A DNA stretch of 64,000 bases from Lachnospiraceae bacterium AM48-27BH. Its GTDB lineage: Bacteria; Bacillota; Clostridia; Lachnospirales; Lachnospiraceae. A program made the translations under genes and the position numbers. The DNA lies in assembly GCA_003478355.1 (NCBI GenBank), contig QUFC01000004.1, positions 91,939 to 155,938 on the forward strand. The letters run 5' to 3'. This document shows, in pieces, positions 37,915-45,929 of this stretch (within the stretch, counting starts at the first letter, position 1; the number at the start of each line of letters is the position of its first letter). The notes beneath the pieces were generated by a model. It made no database searches. It was not told the DNA's origin and saw nothing but the letters and a program-made list of their open reading frames with translations.

Positions 37915-37966
37915 GCAACGGTTTAGCAGGTCTGCGTACCTGTGGCGCAGGACTGGGAAACATGAC
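37915..37966 (+). repeat. Dispersed palindromic repeat, family A
   Basis: GCAACGGTTTAGCAGGTCTG then CGTACCTGTGGCGCAGGACTG. It shares the TTYAGYAGGTCTGCG core with copies at 13907, 41196 and 45790, and lies between a stop codon and the htpG operator. Confidence 0.55.
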
Positions 37967-37985
37967 TGAAACAGAAAATGGATTA

Positions 37986-38012
37986 CTAGCACTCAAATTT
38001 AATGAGTGCTAA
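37986..38012. promoter_or_regulatory. CIRCE operator (HrcA binding site) upstream of htpG
   Basis: CTAGCACTC, 9 bases, GAGTGCTAA: an 8-of-9 match on the left arm and a full match on the right arm of the CIRCE consensus TTAGCACTC-N9-GAGTGCTAA. It ends 7 bases before the -35. Confidence 0.93.
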
Positions 38013-38019
38013 ATTTTTG

Positions 38020-38048
38020 TTGACAAATTGTTCTATATGTACTAGAAT
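38020..38048 (+). promoter_or_regulatory. htpG promoter
   Basis: TTGACA (38020-38025), 17 bases, TAGAAT (38043-38048). Confidence 0.85.
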
Positions 38049-38115
38049 AATACACAAATAAAGCATAAAGGCGGCAGATGAAAGCCGCAGCAATCAGGAA
38101 AAGGAGTGTTTTACT

Positions 38116-40125
38116 ATGGCAAAAAAAGGCAGTTTATCAATAAGCAGTGAAAATATATTCCCAGTCATTAAGAAATGGCTCTATTCTGACCATGACATTT
38201 TCTATCGTGAGCTGATCTCTAATGGCTGTGATGCCATCACAAAGTTAAAGAAACTGGAGCTGATGGGTGAGTACGAAAAGCCGGAGGATTTCGAGTACAA
38301 GATCCAGGTAACGGTAAACCCGAACGAGAAGACCATTACCTTTACCGATAACGGACTTGGTATGACCGAGGAAGAGGTAGACGAGTATATCAACCAGATC
38401 GCATTTTCCGGTGCGCAGGATTTCCTGAATAAGTATAAGGACAAGGCAAACGAAGATCAGATCATCGGTCACTTTGGCCTGGGCTTTTATTCTGCATTTA
38501 TGGTTGCGGACAAGGTTACCATCGACAGCCGTTCCTATAAGAAGGACGCAAAACCGGTTCACTGGGAATCAGAAGGCGGTACGGAGTTCGAGATGGGCGA
38601 AGGAACCAGGGAAGAGCAGGGAACGACTATCGTTCTGTATCTGAATGAGGACAGCACCGAGTTCTCCAACGAGTACCGGGCAAGAGAAGTCATTGAGAAG
38701 TACTGTGGCTTTATGCCGGTTCCGATCTTCCTGGATAATGCGGCAGAAGGTCCTCAGTATGAGACCATCGAGAAAGACCAGCTGACGGACAAAGATACTA
38801 TCATCGAGACCATCGTAGAGGAAGCAAAAACCGAGGAGAAGGAGAATGAAAACGGCGAGAAAGAGACCGTAGAAGTTTCTCCGGCCAAAGAGAAATATAA
38901 GATCTTAAAACGCCCGGTGGCATTGAATGATGTCAGTCCGCTGTGGAACAAGCATCCGAATGAGTGCACAGAGGAAGAGTATAAGGCATTTTACCGCAAG
39001 GTATTTATGGATTACAAGGAGCCTCTGTTCTGGATCCACCTGAACATGGATTATCCATTTAACTTAAAGGGTATTCTGTACTTCCCGAAGATCAACACCG
39101 AGTATGACAGCCTGGAAGGTACCATCAAGCTGTACAATAACCAGGTATTTATCGCAGATAACATCAAGGAAGTTATTCCGGAATTCCTGATGCTGTTAAA
39201 GGGTGTCATTGACTGCCCGGATCTGCCTCTGAACGTATCCAGAAGCGCCCTGCAGAACGATGGCTTTGTAAAGAAGATCTCCGATTATATCACCAAAAAG
39301 GTCGCAGACAAGTTATCCGGTATGTGCAAGACCGATCGTGAGAATTATGAGAAATACTGGGATGACATCAGCCCATTTATCAAATTCGGCTGCTTAAAGG
39401 ATGAGAAGTTTGAGGAGAAGATGAAAGATTACATCCTGTTCAAGGATCTGGATGGCAAATATCTGACTCTTCAGGACTGTCTGGACAACGCAAAAGAAAA
39501 GCATGAGAATGTGATCTACTATGTAACCGATGAGAAAGAGCAGAGTCAGTATATCAATATGTTCCGCAAGGAAGGTCTGGATGCTGTTTATATGGGACAC
39601 AGCATCGACAGCCCATTTATTGGCCAGCTGGAGCAGAAGCATGAGGGATTGAAATTCCTGCGTATCGATGCGGATGTGACCGATACCTTTAAGGAAGAAG
39701 TGAAGGAAGAGGACGCAGAGACCTTTAAGGCAGATGCCCAGAAGTTAACGGATACCTTCAAAAAGGCCCTGGCTAATGACAAGCTGGAGATCAAGGTAGA
39801 GAAATTAAAAGACGGACAGCTGGCTTCCATGATCACGGTATCCGAGGAGAACCGCCGGATGCAGGATATGATGAAGATGTACAATATGTATGGTATGGAT
39901 CCATCCATGTTCGGCAGTGTTGGCGAAACTCTGGTCCTGAATGCCAACAACAAGCTGGTTCAGTATGTGCTGGCTCATGAGGAAGGCGATCTGACCGAGA
40001 AGATCTGCAGACAGCTTTACGATATGGCTTCCTTAAGCCATGGCAGCCTGACTCCAGAGCGTATGACCCAGTTTATTGCGAGAAGCAATGAGATCATGAT
40101 GGAGATGGTTGATGTTTCTAAGTAG
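38116..40125 (+). CDS. htpG: Molecular chaperone HtpG (Hsp90)
   Basis: ATP-dependent cytosolic chaperone of 669 residues. The GHKL ATPase site is clear: DIFYRELISNGCDAITKL, FTDNGLGMTEEEVDEYI and IIGHFGLGFYSAFMVADKV. The middle domain has LFWIHLNMDYPFNLKGILYF and NVSRSALQNDGFVKKI. A charged insert (EEKENENGEKETVEVSPAKE) lies at about residues 242-262. AAAGGAGTG precedes ATG 38116. It is preceded by a CIRCE site and strong promoter, so HrcA repression and heat induction are expected. Confidence 0.96.
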   Translation: MAKKGSLSISSENIFPVIKKWLYSDHDIFYRELISNGCDAITKLKKLELMGEYEKPEDFEYKIQVTVNPNEKTITFTDNGLGMTEEEVDEYINQIAFSGAQDFLNKYKDKANEDQIIGHFGLGFYSAFMVADKVTIDSRSYKKDAKPVHWESEGGTEFEMGEGTREEQGTTIVLYLNEDSTEFSNEYRAREVIEKYCGFMPVPIFLDNAAEGPQYETIEKDQLTDKDTIIETIVEEAKTEEKENENGEKETVEVSPAKEKYKILKRPVALNDVSPLWNKHPNECTEEEYKAFYRKVFMDYKEPLFWIHLNMDYPFNLKGILYFPKINTEYDSLEGTIKLYNNQVFIADNIKEVIPEFLMLLKGVIDCPDLPLNVSRSALQNDGFVKKISDYITKKVADKLSGMCKTDRENYEKYWDDISPFIKFGCLKDEKFEEKMKDYILFKDLDGKYLTLQDCLDNAKEKHENVIYYVTDEKEQSQYINMFRKEGLDAVYMGHSIDSPFIGQLEQKHEGLKFLRIDADVTDTFKEEVKEEDAETFKADAQKLTDTFKKALANDKLEIKVEKLKDGQLASMITVSEENRRMQDMMKMYNMYGMDPSMFGSVGETLVLNANNKLVQYVLAHEEGDLTEKICRQLYDMASLSHGSLTPERMTQFIARSNEIMMEMVDVSK

Positions 40126-40157
40126 AAATTTTCTGAACTGAAATAATATAGAAATCA

Positions 40158-40186
40158 TTGACATTCCCTGTGGCTCTTACTATAAT
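40158..40186 (+). promoter_or_regulatory. Consensus promoter of the degV gene
   Basis: TTGACA, 17 bases, TATAAT (40181-40186): a perfect match to the vegetative consensus. Confidence 0.88.
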
Positions 40187-40260
40187 CATATGTAGTAAAG
40201 AAAACTATGTTAGATGGTAAAGGCTCAGTAAGGCATAGTGATAGTACTGGAGGGAATGTT

Positions 40261-41109
40261 ATGAGTAATTCGTTAAAATATAAAATTATCGGTGATAGCT
40301 GTCTGGATCTGACAGAGGAATTGAAAAGAGACCCTCATTTCCAGATGATCCCGCTGACATTGCAGGTGGATGATGTGCAGATTGTGGATGATGAGACCTT
40401 TGACCAGAAGCGTTTCCTGGAGCTGGTGAAGGCAAGTCCGAATTGTCCCAAGACTGCATGTCCTTCTCCTGAAACCTTTAAGCAGGCATTTACCTGTGAT
40501 GCGGAAGATATCTTTGTGATCACATTGTCCAGTCATTTAAGCGGAAGCTATAACAGCGCCATGGTCGGACTGCAGATGTATGAAGAAGAGTATGGACATA
40601 AGAATATTCATATCCTGGACTCCTGGTCTGCGTCTTCAGGTGAATTAAGGGCGGCATTGTTGATCCGTGAATTAGAGGAGCAGGGAGTTCCTTTTGAAGA
40701 GATCGTGGAGAAGCTGGAAGTATTTAAGACTCAGATGCATACCTATTTTGTTCTGGAGACTCTGGATGCTCTTCGGAAGAATGGCCGTCTTACCGGACTT
40801 CAGGCATTTTTTGCCACTACGCTGAACATCAAGCCGGTTATGGGTGCAGATAAAGGTGTGATCGTCAAGCTGGATCAGGCAAGAGGTATCAATAAGGGTC
40901 TGGCGAGGATGTGTGCCATTGCTGTGAAAGATGCAGGAGATACCGCTGAAAAGACCGCGGTGATTGCTCACTGCAACAATCGGGGCAGAGCAGAGCAGGT
41001 TCGTGATGAATTGCTGAAGCTGGCTCCATTTAAGGAGATTGTGATCACTGAGACAGCCGGAGTGGCTACGGTTTACGCCGGGGATGGCGGCATCGTGCTT
41101 GCAATCTAA
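40261..41109 (+). CDS. DegV family fatty-acid-binding protein
   Basis: A 282-residue protein of the EDD/DegV fold that binds a long-chain fatty acid and often feeds fatty-acid kinase. KIIGDSCLDLTEEL opens the domain, CPSPETFKQAF, ITLSSHLSGSYNSAMVG, LDALRKNGRLTGLQAFFATT and NIKPVMGADKGVI are typical. ATG 40261 follows GGAGGGAATGTT; the in-frame ATG at 40207 has no ribosome site. Confidence 0.92.
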   Translation: MSNSLKYKIIGDSCLDLTEELKRDPHFQMIPLTLQVDDVQIVDDETFDQKRFLELVKASPNCPKTACPSPETFKQAFTCDAEDIFVITLSSHLSGSYNSAMVGLQMYEEEYGHKNIHILDSWSASSGELRAALLIRELEEQGVPFEEIVEKLEVFKTQMHTYFVLETLDALRKNGRLTGLQAFFATTLNIKPVMGADKGVIVKLDQARGINKGLARMCAIAVKDAGDTAEKTAVIAHCNNRGRAEQVRDELLKLAPFKEIVITETAGVATVYAGDGGIVLAI

Positions 41110-41145
41110 TAGTGGATCAAGAACGAGATTAAGACGATACAAAAG

Positions 41146-41190
41146 AGAAAAGACTGTTTTGCGAAATTGGCAAGATGGTCTTTTTCTGTT
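41146..41190 (+). terminator. Possible terminator after degV
   Basis: AAAAGAC and GTCTTTTT with inner TTGC/GCAA flank an imperfect hairpin, followed by T-rich sequence. Confidence 0.55.
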
Positions 41191-41195
41191 ATGAT

Positions 41196-41219
41196 AGCAG
41201 ACCTACTGAATCAGTTACA
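41196..41219 (-). repeat. Dispersed palindromic repeat, family A (minus orientation)
   Basis: On the minus strand it reads GTAACTGATTCAGTAGGTCT then GCT, matching the copy at 45790 and the right end of the element at 19661-19792. Confidence 0.6.
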
Positions 41220-41295
41220 GGGAAAGAACAGACAGCTCTGGCAGTTTATGATGGCTGCGTGAAGCATTAGGATCAAGCAGAAAGGAAAAGGGATT

Positions 41296-42464
41296 ATGGG
41301 GAAGAAACCATGGATCATAGGTGGGCTGGTGATCTGTATCGGTGCACTGGCGGTTTTGGGTGGAAGTTTGCTGGTGGGTGGAAACCGGCATGGCCAGACG
41401 GCGGTAAAGACGGCAGGAACTGTGGCAGGAGTAAATATGGCAGCTTCTGAGGAGAAAGTGGAGCAGGGGTTAAAGGCCAAAGCAGGAGAACATGCGGAAA
41501 ATGGGCCGGTACAGGTAACGACAGCTGCAGTAGAGGAGACGGAGACTGTGGAAGCCCAGGCAGGCGCAGAAGCCAGACAGAAGCAGAACCGACAGGCCTC
41601 TATCAGCCAGTCACCTTACTGTTTGCCGGTGACGTCTATTTCTCCAATTATGTTCAGAACGCCTACAACCGGGCCGGTGATATCAGCGGTGTACTGGATG
41701 ATGGAATCCGCCAGGAGATTGCGGATGCGGATATCTTTATGGTAAACCAGGAGTTCCCATTTACAGACCGGGGAGAGAAGGTGGCGGATAAGCAGTTTAA
41801 TTTCCGGGTATCGCCTAAGTGGGTATCGGCGTTAAAGGAGATGAATGTGGATCTGGTGACACTGGCCAATAATCATATTCTGGACTATGGCCAGCAGGGG
41901 CTTTTGGATAGCTGTGATACCTTGAACGAGGCGGGAATTGCCTATGTGGGAGGCGGCAGAGACCTGGATGAGGCGAAAAAACTGGTGACCATGGAGGCAG
42001 GAGGCCGCACGATCGGCTTTCTCGGAACTTCGAGAGTTTATATGGACGGAAGCTGGGCAGCAGGCGCCGGGCATCCGGGGGTATTTTCCACCTATGACCC
42101 GTCCCTGGCCATCGAAGAGATCAAAAAGGCCAGGGAGCAGTGCGATTATCTGGTGATTTATGTTCATTGGGGCATTGAGAGGAACACAGAACCGGAGAGT
42201 TACCAGAGAAGCATGGGACAGGCTTATATTGACGCCGGAGCAGACCTGGTGGTTGGTTCCCATCCTCATGTGCTGCAGCCGGTGGAAGCTTATAAGGATA
42301 AGACCATTGCTTACAGTTTGGGTAATTTTGTGTTCGGCAGCAGCATTCCCAGCACAGAACTTTTGAAGGTAGAATTGGATGGAGAAGAGGCAGAGCCAGA
42401 CCAGGTGACTGTGACAGGGATTCCCTGTACTTCTTCGGATGGATATACCAGACTGCTCCGGTGA
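41296..42464 (+). CDS. CapA family protein, metallophosphatase fold (frameshifted)
   Basis: ATG 41296 opens a membrane anchor (WIIGGLVICIGALAVLGGSL) and an Ala/Glu/Gln-rich linker of about 60 residues. The frame is lost near 41600 and stops at 41745. The other frame reads QPVTLLFAGDVYFSNYVQNA, FMVNQEFPFTDRG, TLANNHILDYGQQGL, YVHWGIERN and VGSHPHVLQPVEAY to 42464. These are the CapA/PGA_cap motifs of poly-gamma-glutamate synthesis proteins. Restoring one base gives 389 residues. No capBC is adjacent, so the substrate may not be poly-glutamate. Confidence 0.85.
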
Positions 42465-42493
42465 TTTTTATAAAAAAATAAAAGAAAATCCTA

Positions 42494-42522
42494 TTTCTAA
42501 ATCGAGGTTGTTTTGCTATACT
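42494..42522 (+). promoter_or_regulatory. Putative galK promoter
   Basis: Extended -10 TGCTATACT (TATACT 42517-42522) with a weak -35 TTTCTA 17 bases upstream. Confidence 0.45.
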
Positions 42523-42617
42523 TAGGGTAAGAACTTCCTGTATATGACGGGAAGAATGAAAGTTAGCTGTTTGCCAATACTTTCATAGAAAATTATATAT
42601 GGGGAAAGGGAGAAAAC

Positions 42618-43907
42618 ATGAATCAGGAACATACCTTGAAGCTTCTGGAATCAGAAAAAGCTAAAAAATTATTGGGTGAATTATACGGGAAAGCTGCGGT
42701 TGCAGAGAATCAGAAGCGTTATGAGGATCTGGTAGGTAAATTCGTGAAGGAATTTGGGGAGAAGGATCTGTATTTATTCAGTTCTCCAGGACGGACCGAG
42801 ATCAGCGGCAACCATACCGATCACAACCATGGAAAGGTATTAGCCGGAAGCATCAACTTAGATTGTGTTGGTGTGGCTGCGGTGAATGATACGAATTTTG
42901 TCAATATCGTCAGCGAGACGTTTAACCAGTCTTTTACCATTGATTTAAACCACTTAGAGCCAAGCGATCGGATGGCAGGAACGGTGGATCTGGTGAAGGG
43001 ACTGTTAAAGGGTTTCGAGAAATCCGGTTATGAAGTGGGCGGCTTTGACGCTTATGTTACCAGCAACGTGATCAGTGCTGCTGGTGTCAGCTCTTCCGCA
43101 TCTTTTGAGATGCTTCTGTGTTCCATGCTGAATACCTTCTTTAATGCAGGCAAAATGGATACTGTGGCGTATGCCCATATTGGTAAATATTCCGAGAATC
43201 ATTACTGGAACAAAGCATCAGGACTGTTAGATCAGATGGCTTGCGCGGTGGGAGGTCTGATCACCATTGATTTCTTAGAACCGCAGGCTCCTGTGGTGGA
43301 GAAGATTGATTTTGACTTTGCATCCCAGAACCACAGCCTGATCATTGTGAATACAGGAAAAGGTCATGCGGATTTAAGCGCGGACTATTCTTCCGTTCCA
43401 AACGAGATGAAAAAAGTAGCACAGTTCTTTGGCAAGGAGGTCTGCGCCGAGATCAAAGAGCAGGATGTGATCGATCATCTGGCAGAATTGAGAGCTTATG
43501 CAGGAGACCGTTCTGTTCTTCGTGCCCTTCATTTCTTTGAGGAGAATAAGCGGGTGGAAGCAGAGGTGAAGGCTCTGAAAGAGAACCGTTTTGGCGATTT
43601 TCTGGACGGAATCACGGCTTCCGGCAATTCCTCCTGGAAGTGGCTGCAGAACTGCTACACCAACAGCAATGTCCAGGAACAGGGCATCAGCATCGCACTG
43701 GCATTGACGGAGATGTTCATCGCAGAGAAGAAGCGCGGCGCATGCAGGATCCACGGCGGCGGTTTTGCCGGAGTGATCATGGCGATGCTGCCGAATGATC
43801 TGGTGGACGAGTATGTGGCATACATAGAAAAAGCCATGGGAGAGGGCAGTGCGTACCGGATGAGCATCCGGCCATATGGGGCGATCTGTGTGAACCAGAT
43901 GTTATAA
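42618..43907 (+). CDS. galK: Galactokinase
   Basis: GHMP kinase that phosphorylates galactose to galactose-1-phosphate. The galactokinase signature reads SPGRTEISGNHTDHNHGKVL (usual GEHTDYxGG), the ATP loop is SAAGVSSSASFEMLLCSMLN, and CRIHGGGFAGVIMAML is motif 3. KASGLLDQMACAVGG carries the catalytic Asp. Its 429 residues are slightly longer than E. coli GalK. GGGAAAGGGAG precedes the ATG. No galE or galT adjoins it. It is convergent with an AraC regulator only 6 bases away. Confidence 0.93.
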   Translation: MNQEHTLKLLESEKAKKLLGELYGKAAVAENQKRYEDLVGKFVKEFGEKDLYLFSSPGRTEISGNHTDHNHGKVLAGSINLDCVGVAAVNDTNFVNIVSETFNQSFTIDLNHLEPSDRMAGTVDLVKGLLKGFEKSGYEVGGFDAYVTSNVISAAGVSSSASFEMLLCSMLNTFFNAGKMDTVAYAHIGKYSENHYWNKASGLLDQMACAVGGLITIDFLEPQAPVVEKIDFDFASQNHSLIIVNTGKGHADLSADYSSVPNEMKKVAQFFGKEVCAEIKEQDVIDHLAELRAYAGDRSVLRALHFFEENKRVEAEVKALKENRFGDFLDGITASGNSSWKWLQNCYTNSNVQEQGISIALALTEMFIAEKKRGACRIHGGGFAGVIMAMLPNDLVDEYVAYIEKAMGEGSAYRMSIRPYGAICVNQML

Positions 43908-43913
43908 TGGGAT

Positions 43914-44876
43914 TTAATTCCCCTGGCACCTGTATTCTTTTGGTGACATATGATAGTATTCGCGGAAAATTCGGTGGAAATAGCTGGTGTTGTCATATCC
44001 GACGGCAGCACAGATATCCGTGATCGGAAGGCGGGTGCTCTGGAGCAAAAATGCTGCCTGGTTTAAGCGTTTGATCTGCAGCAGTTCCTTGTAAGTTCTC
44101 CCCAGCAGCCGCTTGATGGCACGGCTCAGCCATGGAATTTCATATCCAAGCTGGGTTGCCAGATCAGTTAATTGCCCGTCTCTATAATTTTCATCAATAA
44201 ACTTCAGAACCTGGAAAATCAACTGCTGGTCAAAGGAGGACGAAGCGGAGCGGATACGGTCAGTATGGTGCATCAGATGGAGAAAAAGAAGTCCCATGGT
44301 GACCTGATTGATGCTCAGCTTATTTGGCTGGTTATTTAACAGAGTCCAGACCATATTTTCCACCAGATTCTGGATGGGCAGAATATCCGATACCTGGAAA
44401 TGCAGGTAATTGCCGTACTGGTGTTCCTGCCGTAAGCAACTGATAAGGAAGTCCCTCAGAGAATTTTCCTCTTCCCCCATCATCCGGAAAGCTGTATCAA
44501 AAAATTCCGGCAGAATGATAAAATTTACCGCAATATCACGTTCTCCCGCAGGCTGGATCTCCTGAATGGCATTCTGATTGAGGAACAGTAATTCTCCGGC
44601 CTGAAGTACCACCTGATTTCCGTCAATGATATGAGTGGTCTGCCCCTGGCACATGTAGATCACTTCAACATAATTATGCCGGTGTTTTGGAAAATGTACA
44701 AATCGGGTATGAGGCCGGATGCGGATCAATTTTCCATGTTCCAGCATTTTCCCACTGTCAATGACAAGCTCTTTCTTTTCTGTATATCGTGTCGGATCGA
44801 TCCCCTGTCGTCCGGATAAAATTTCCTGTTCTTCTTCTGTGATCACGCTTAAGCGGTCGAGGATCTCCCGGTTCAT
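43914..44876 (-). CDS. AraC family transcriptional regulator with cupin sensor domain
   Basis: A 320-residue regulator. The N-terminal cupin is visible at about residues 55-110 (FVHFPKHRHNYVEVIYMCQG, VVLQAGELLFLNQNAIQEI). The C-terminal double HTH has ATQLGYEIPWLSRAIKRL and LPITDICAAVGYDNTSYFHR then IFREYYHMSPKEY. AAAGGAG lies 12 bases before the ATG. It lies between galK and the rhamnose operon; control of either is a reasonable inference from position, not shown. Confidence 0.9.
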   Translation of the reverse strand: MNREILDRLSVITEEEQEILSGRQGIDPTRYTEKKELVIDSGKMLEHGKLIRIRPHTRFVHFPKHRHNYVEVIYMCQGQTTHIIDGNQVVLQAGELLFLNQNAIQEIQPAGERDIAVNFIILPEFFDTAFRMMGEEENSLRDFLISCLRQEHQYGNYLHFQVSDILPIQNLVENMVWTLLNNQPNKLSINQVTMGLLFLHLMHHTDRIRSASSSFDQQLIFQVLKFIDENYRDGQLTDLATQLGYEIPWLSRAIKRLLGRTYKELLQIKRLNQAAFLLQSTRLPITDICAAVGYDNTSYFHRIFREYYHMSPKEYRCQGN

Positions 44877-45068
44877 AATTGAAGACTCCTTTCATTTGTG
44901 AGATGTGTTCATTTTATCATGAAATTGGTGGATTCACAATTCCAAAGCGGCAGACAATTTCTGAACAATTTTCCGAATGCTTTCTGCTTGTAAAACCCGA
45001 AAAAGTATGTTATCGTAAGAAATGTACGCAGCATGCGGACATCAAAATAAGAAAATCAGAGGGGCAGT

Positions 45069-45710
45069 ATGGTATTTATTTTAGAACTGATCGGTACGGT
45101 CGCATTTGCATTTTCCGGCTGTATGGTGGCCAATTCAAAGAAAATGGATATTTTTGGCGTGTGGGTGTTAGGAACCGTCACAGCTGTTGGAGGCGGCGCA
45201 GTCCGGGATGTATTACTCGGTATTTTCCCACCCAACATGTTTCGTCACGGTTCCTATGTGGCAGTGGCGACACTGACGGTGGCTTTGTGGCTTTTGATGG
45301 CAGCCAGAAAGGGGACTGTCAGTCGTGCGATCTTCAAAAAACTGACCTGGATCATGGACATCTCGGACTCTATCGGCCTTGGCATTTTTGCAGTGGTCGG
45401 TTCCCAGACGGCGATCAACGTCGGCTATGGCGACAACTGGTTCTTAGTGATCTTTGTCGGCGTGATGACCGGCGTGGGTGGAGGACTTCTGCGTGATGTG
45501 ATGGCGAACATGACGCCGATGATCTTTTGCAAGCGGATCTATGCGATTGCAGCGCTGGCAGGAAGCCTGATCTATGTAGTGACGATCCAGTTTGTCCCGG
45601 AGCTGATCGCGGTGATCATCGGGACAGGAACCGTGTTTATCATCCGGACTCTGGCGAGTGCCAGAAGATGGGATCTTCCGGTATTCGTGTTAGAACAGAA
45701 AATAAAATAA
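45069..45710 (+). CDS. TRIC/UPF0126 family cation channel-like membrane protein
   Basis: A 213-residue protein with seven hydrophobic helices and two repeats of a glycine-rich motif, TVTAVGGGAVRDVLLGIFPP and VGVMTGVGGGLLRDVMANMT. This internal duplication defines the trimeric intracellular cation channel family; prokaryotic members conduct potassium in vitro. Start ATG follows AGAGGGGCAGT. Ended by a strong terminator. Confidence 0.92.
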   Translation: MVFILELIGTVAFAFSGCMVANSKKMDIFGVWVLGTVTAVGGGAVRDVLLGIFPPNMFRHGSYVAVATLTVALWLLMAARKGTVSRAIFKKLTWIMDISDSIGLGIFAVVGSQTAINVGYGDNWFLVIFVGVMTGVGGGLLRDVMANMTPMIFCKRIYAIAALAGSLIYVVTIQFVPELIAVIIGTGTVFIIRTLASARRWDLPVFVLEQKIK

Positions 45711-45717
45711 AAGTGCA

Positions 45718-45760
45718 AATAAGGACGTAGTTTTAGGTGAACTACGTCCTTATTTTTTGC
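45718..45760. terminator. Strong terminator after the TRIC gene
   Basis: AATAAGGACGTAGTT and AACTACGTCCTTATT form a perfect 15-base-pair stem with a 7-base loop, followed by TTTTGC. Confidence 0.92.
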
Positions 45761-45789
45761 ACGGATATCAAGTATAATGAATGTATCAT

Positions 45790-45846
45790 GTAATGATTCA
45801 GTAGGTCTGCGCACATGCTGCGGTGAGGCACTGACTGAAAAATCAC
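45790..45846 (+). repeat. Dispersed palindromic repeat, family A (long copy)
   Basis: GTAATGATTCAGTAGGTCTG, CGCACATGCTGCGGTGAGGC and ACTGACTGAAAAATCAC. The ends resemble each other in inverted orientation (TTCAG / CTGAA). It lies just upstream of the predicted rhaB promoter. Confidence 0.6.
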
Positions 45847-45853
45847 AGGCTGA

Positions 45854-45895
45854 TTGACAGGCAGAGATTCTGTGCTATGGCTTGTGAGGGGGGGG
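45854..45895 (+). promoter_or_regulatory. Putative rhaB promoter with a G8 tract at the start region
   Basis: TTGACA (45854-45859), 16 bases, TATGGC (45876-45881) with a TGn extension. Eight consecutive G (45888-45895) fall where transcription would begin. Confidence 0.55.
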
Positions 45896-45929
45896 AAAAC
45901 AGAAATTGCAGAGAGAAAAGGGGAAAAGC

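Noticed and set aside
44879..45496. Plus-strand frame of 205 codons overlapping the TRIC gene
   Set aside because: Out of frame with the strongly conserved TRIC gene, and rich in Arg/Gly/Asp, as expected of a shadow.
45718..45760. Possible end of a mobile element (15-base inverted repeat)
   Set aside because: Stem, short loop and T-run make it an ordinary rho-independent terminator.
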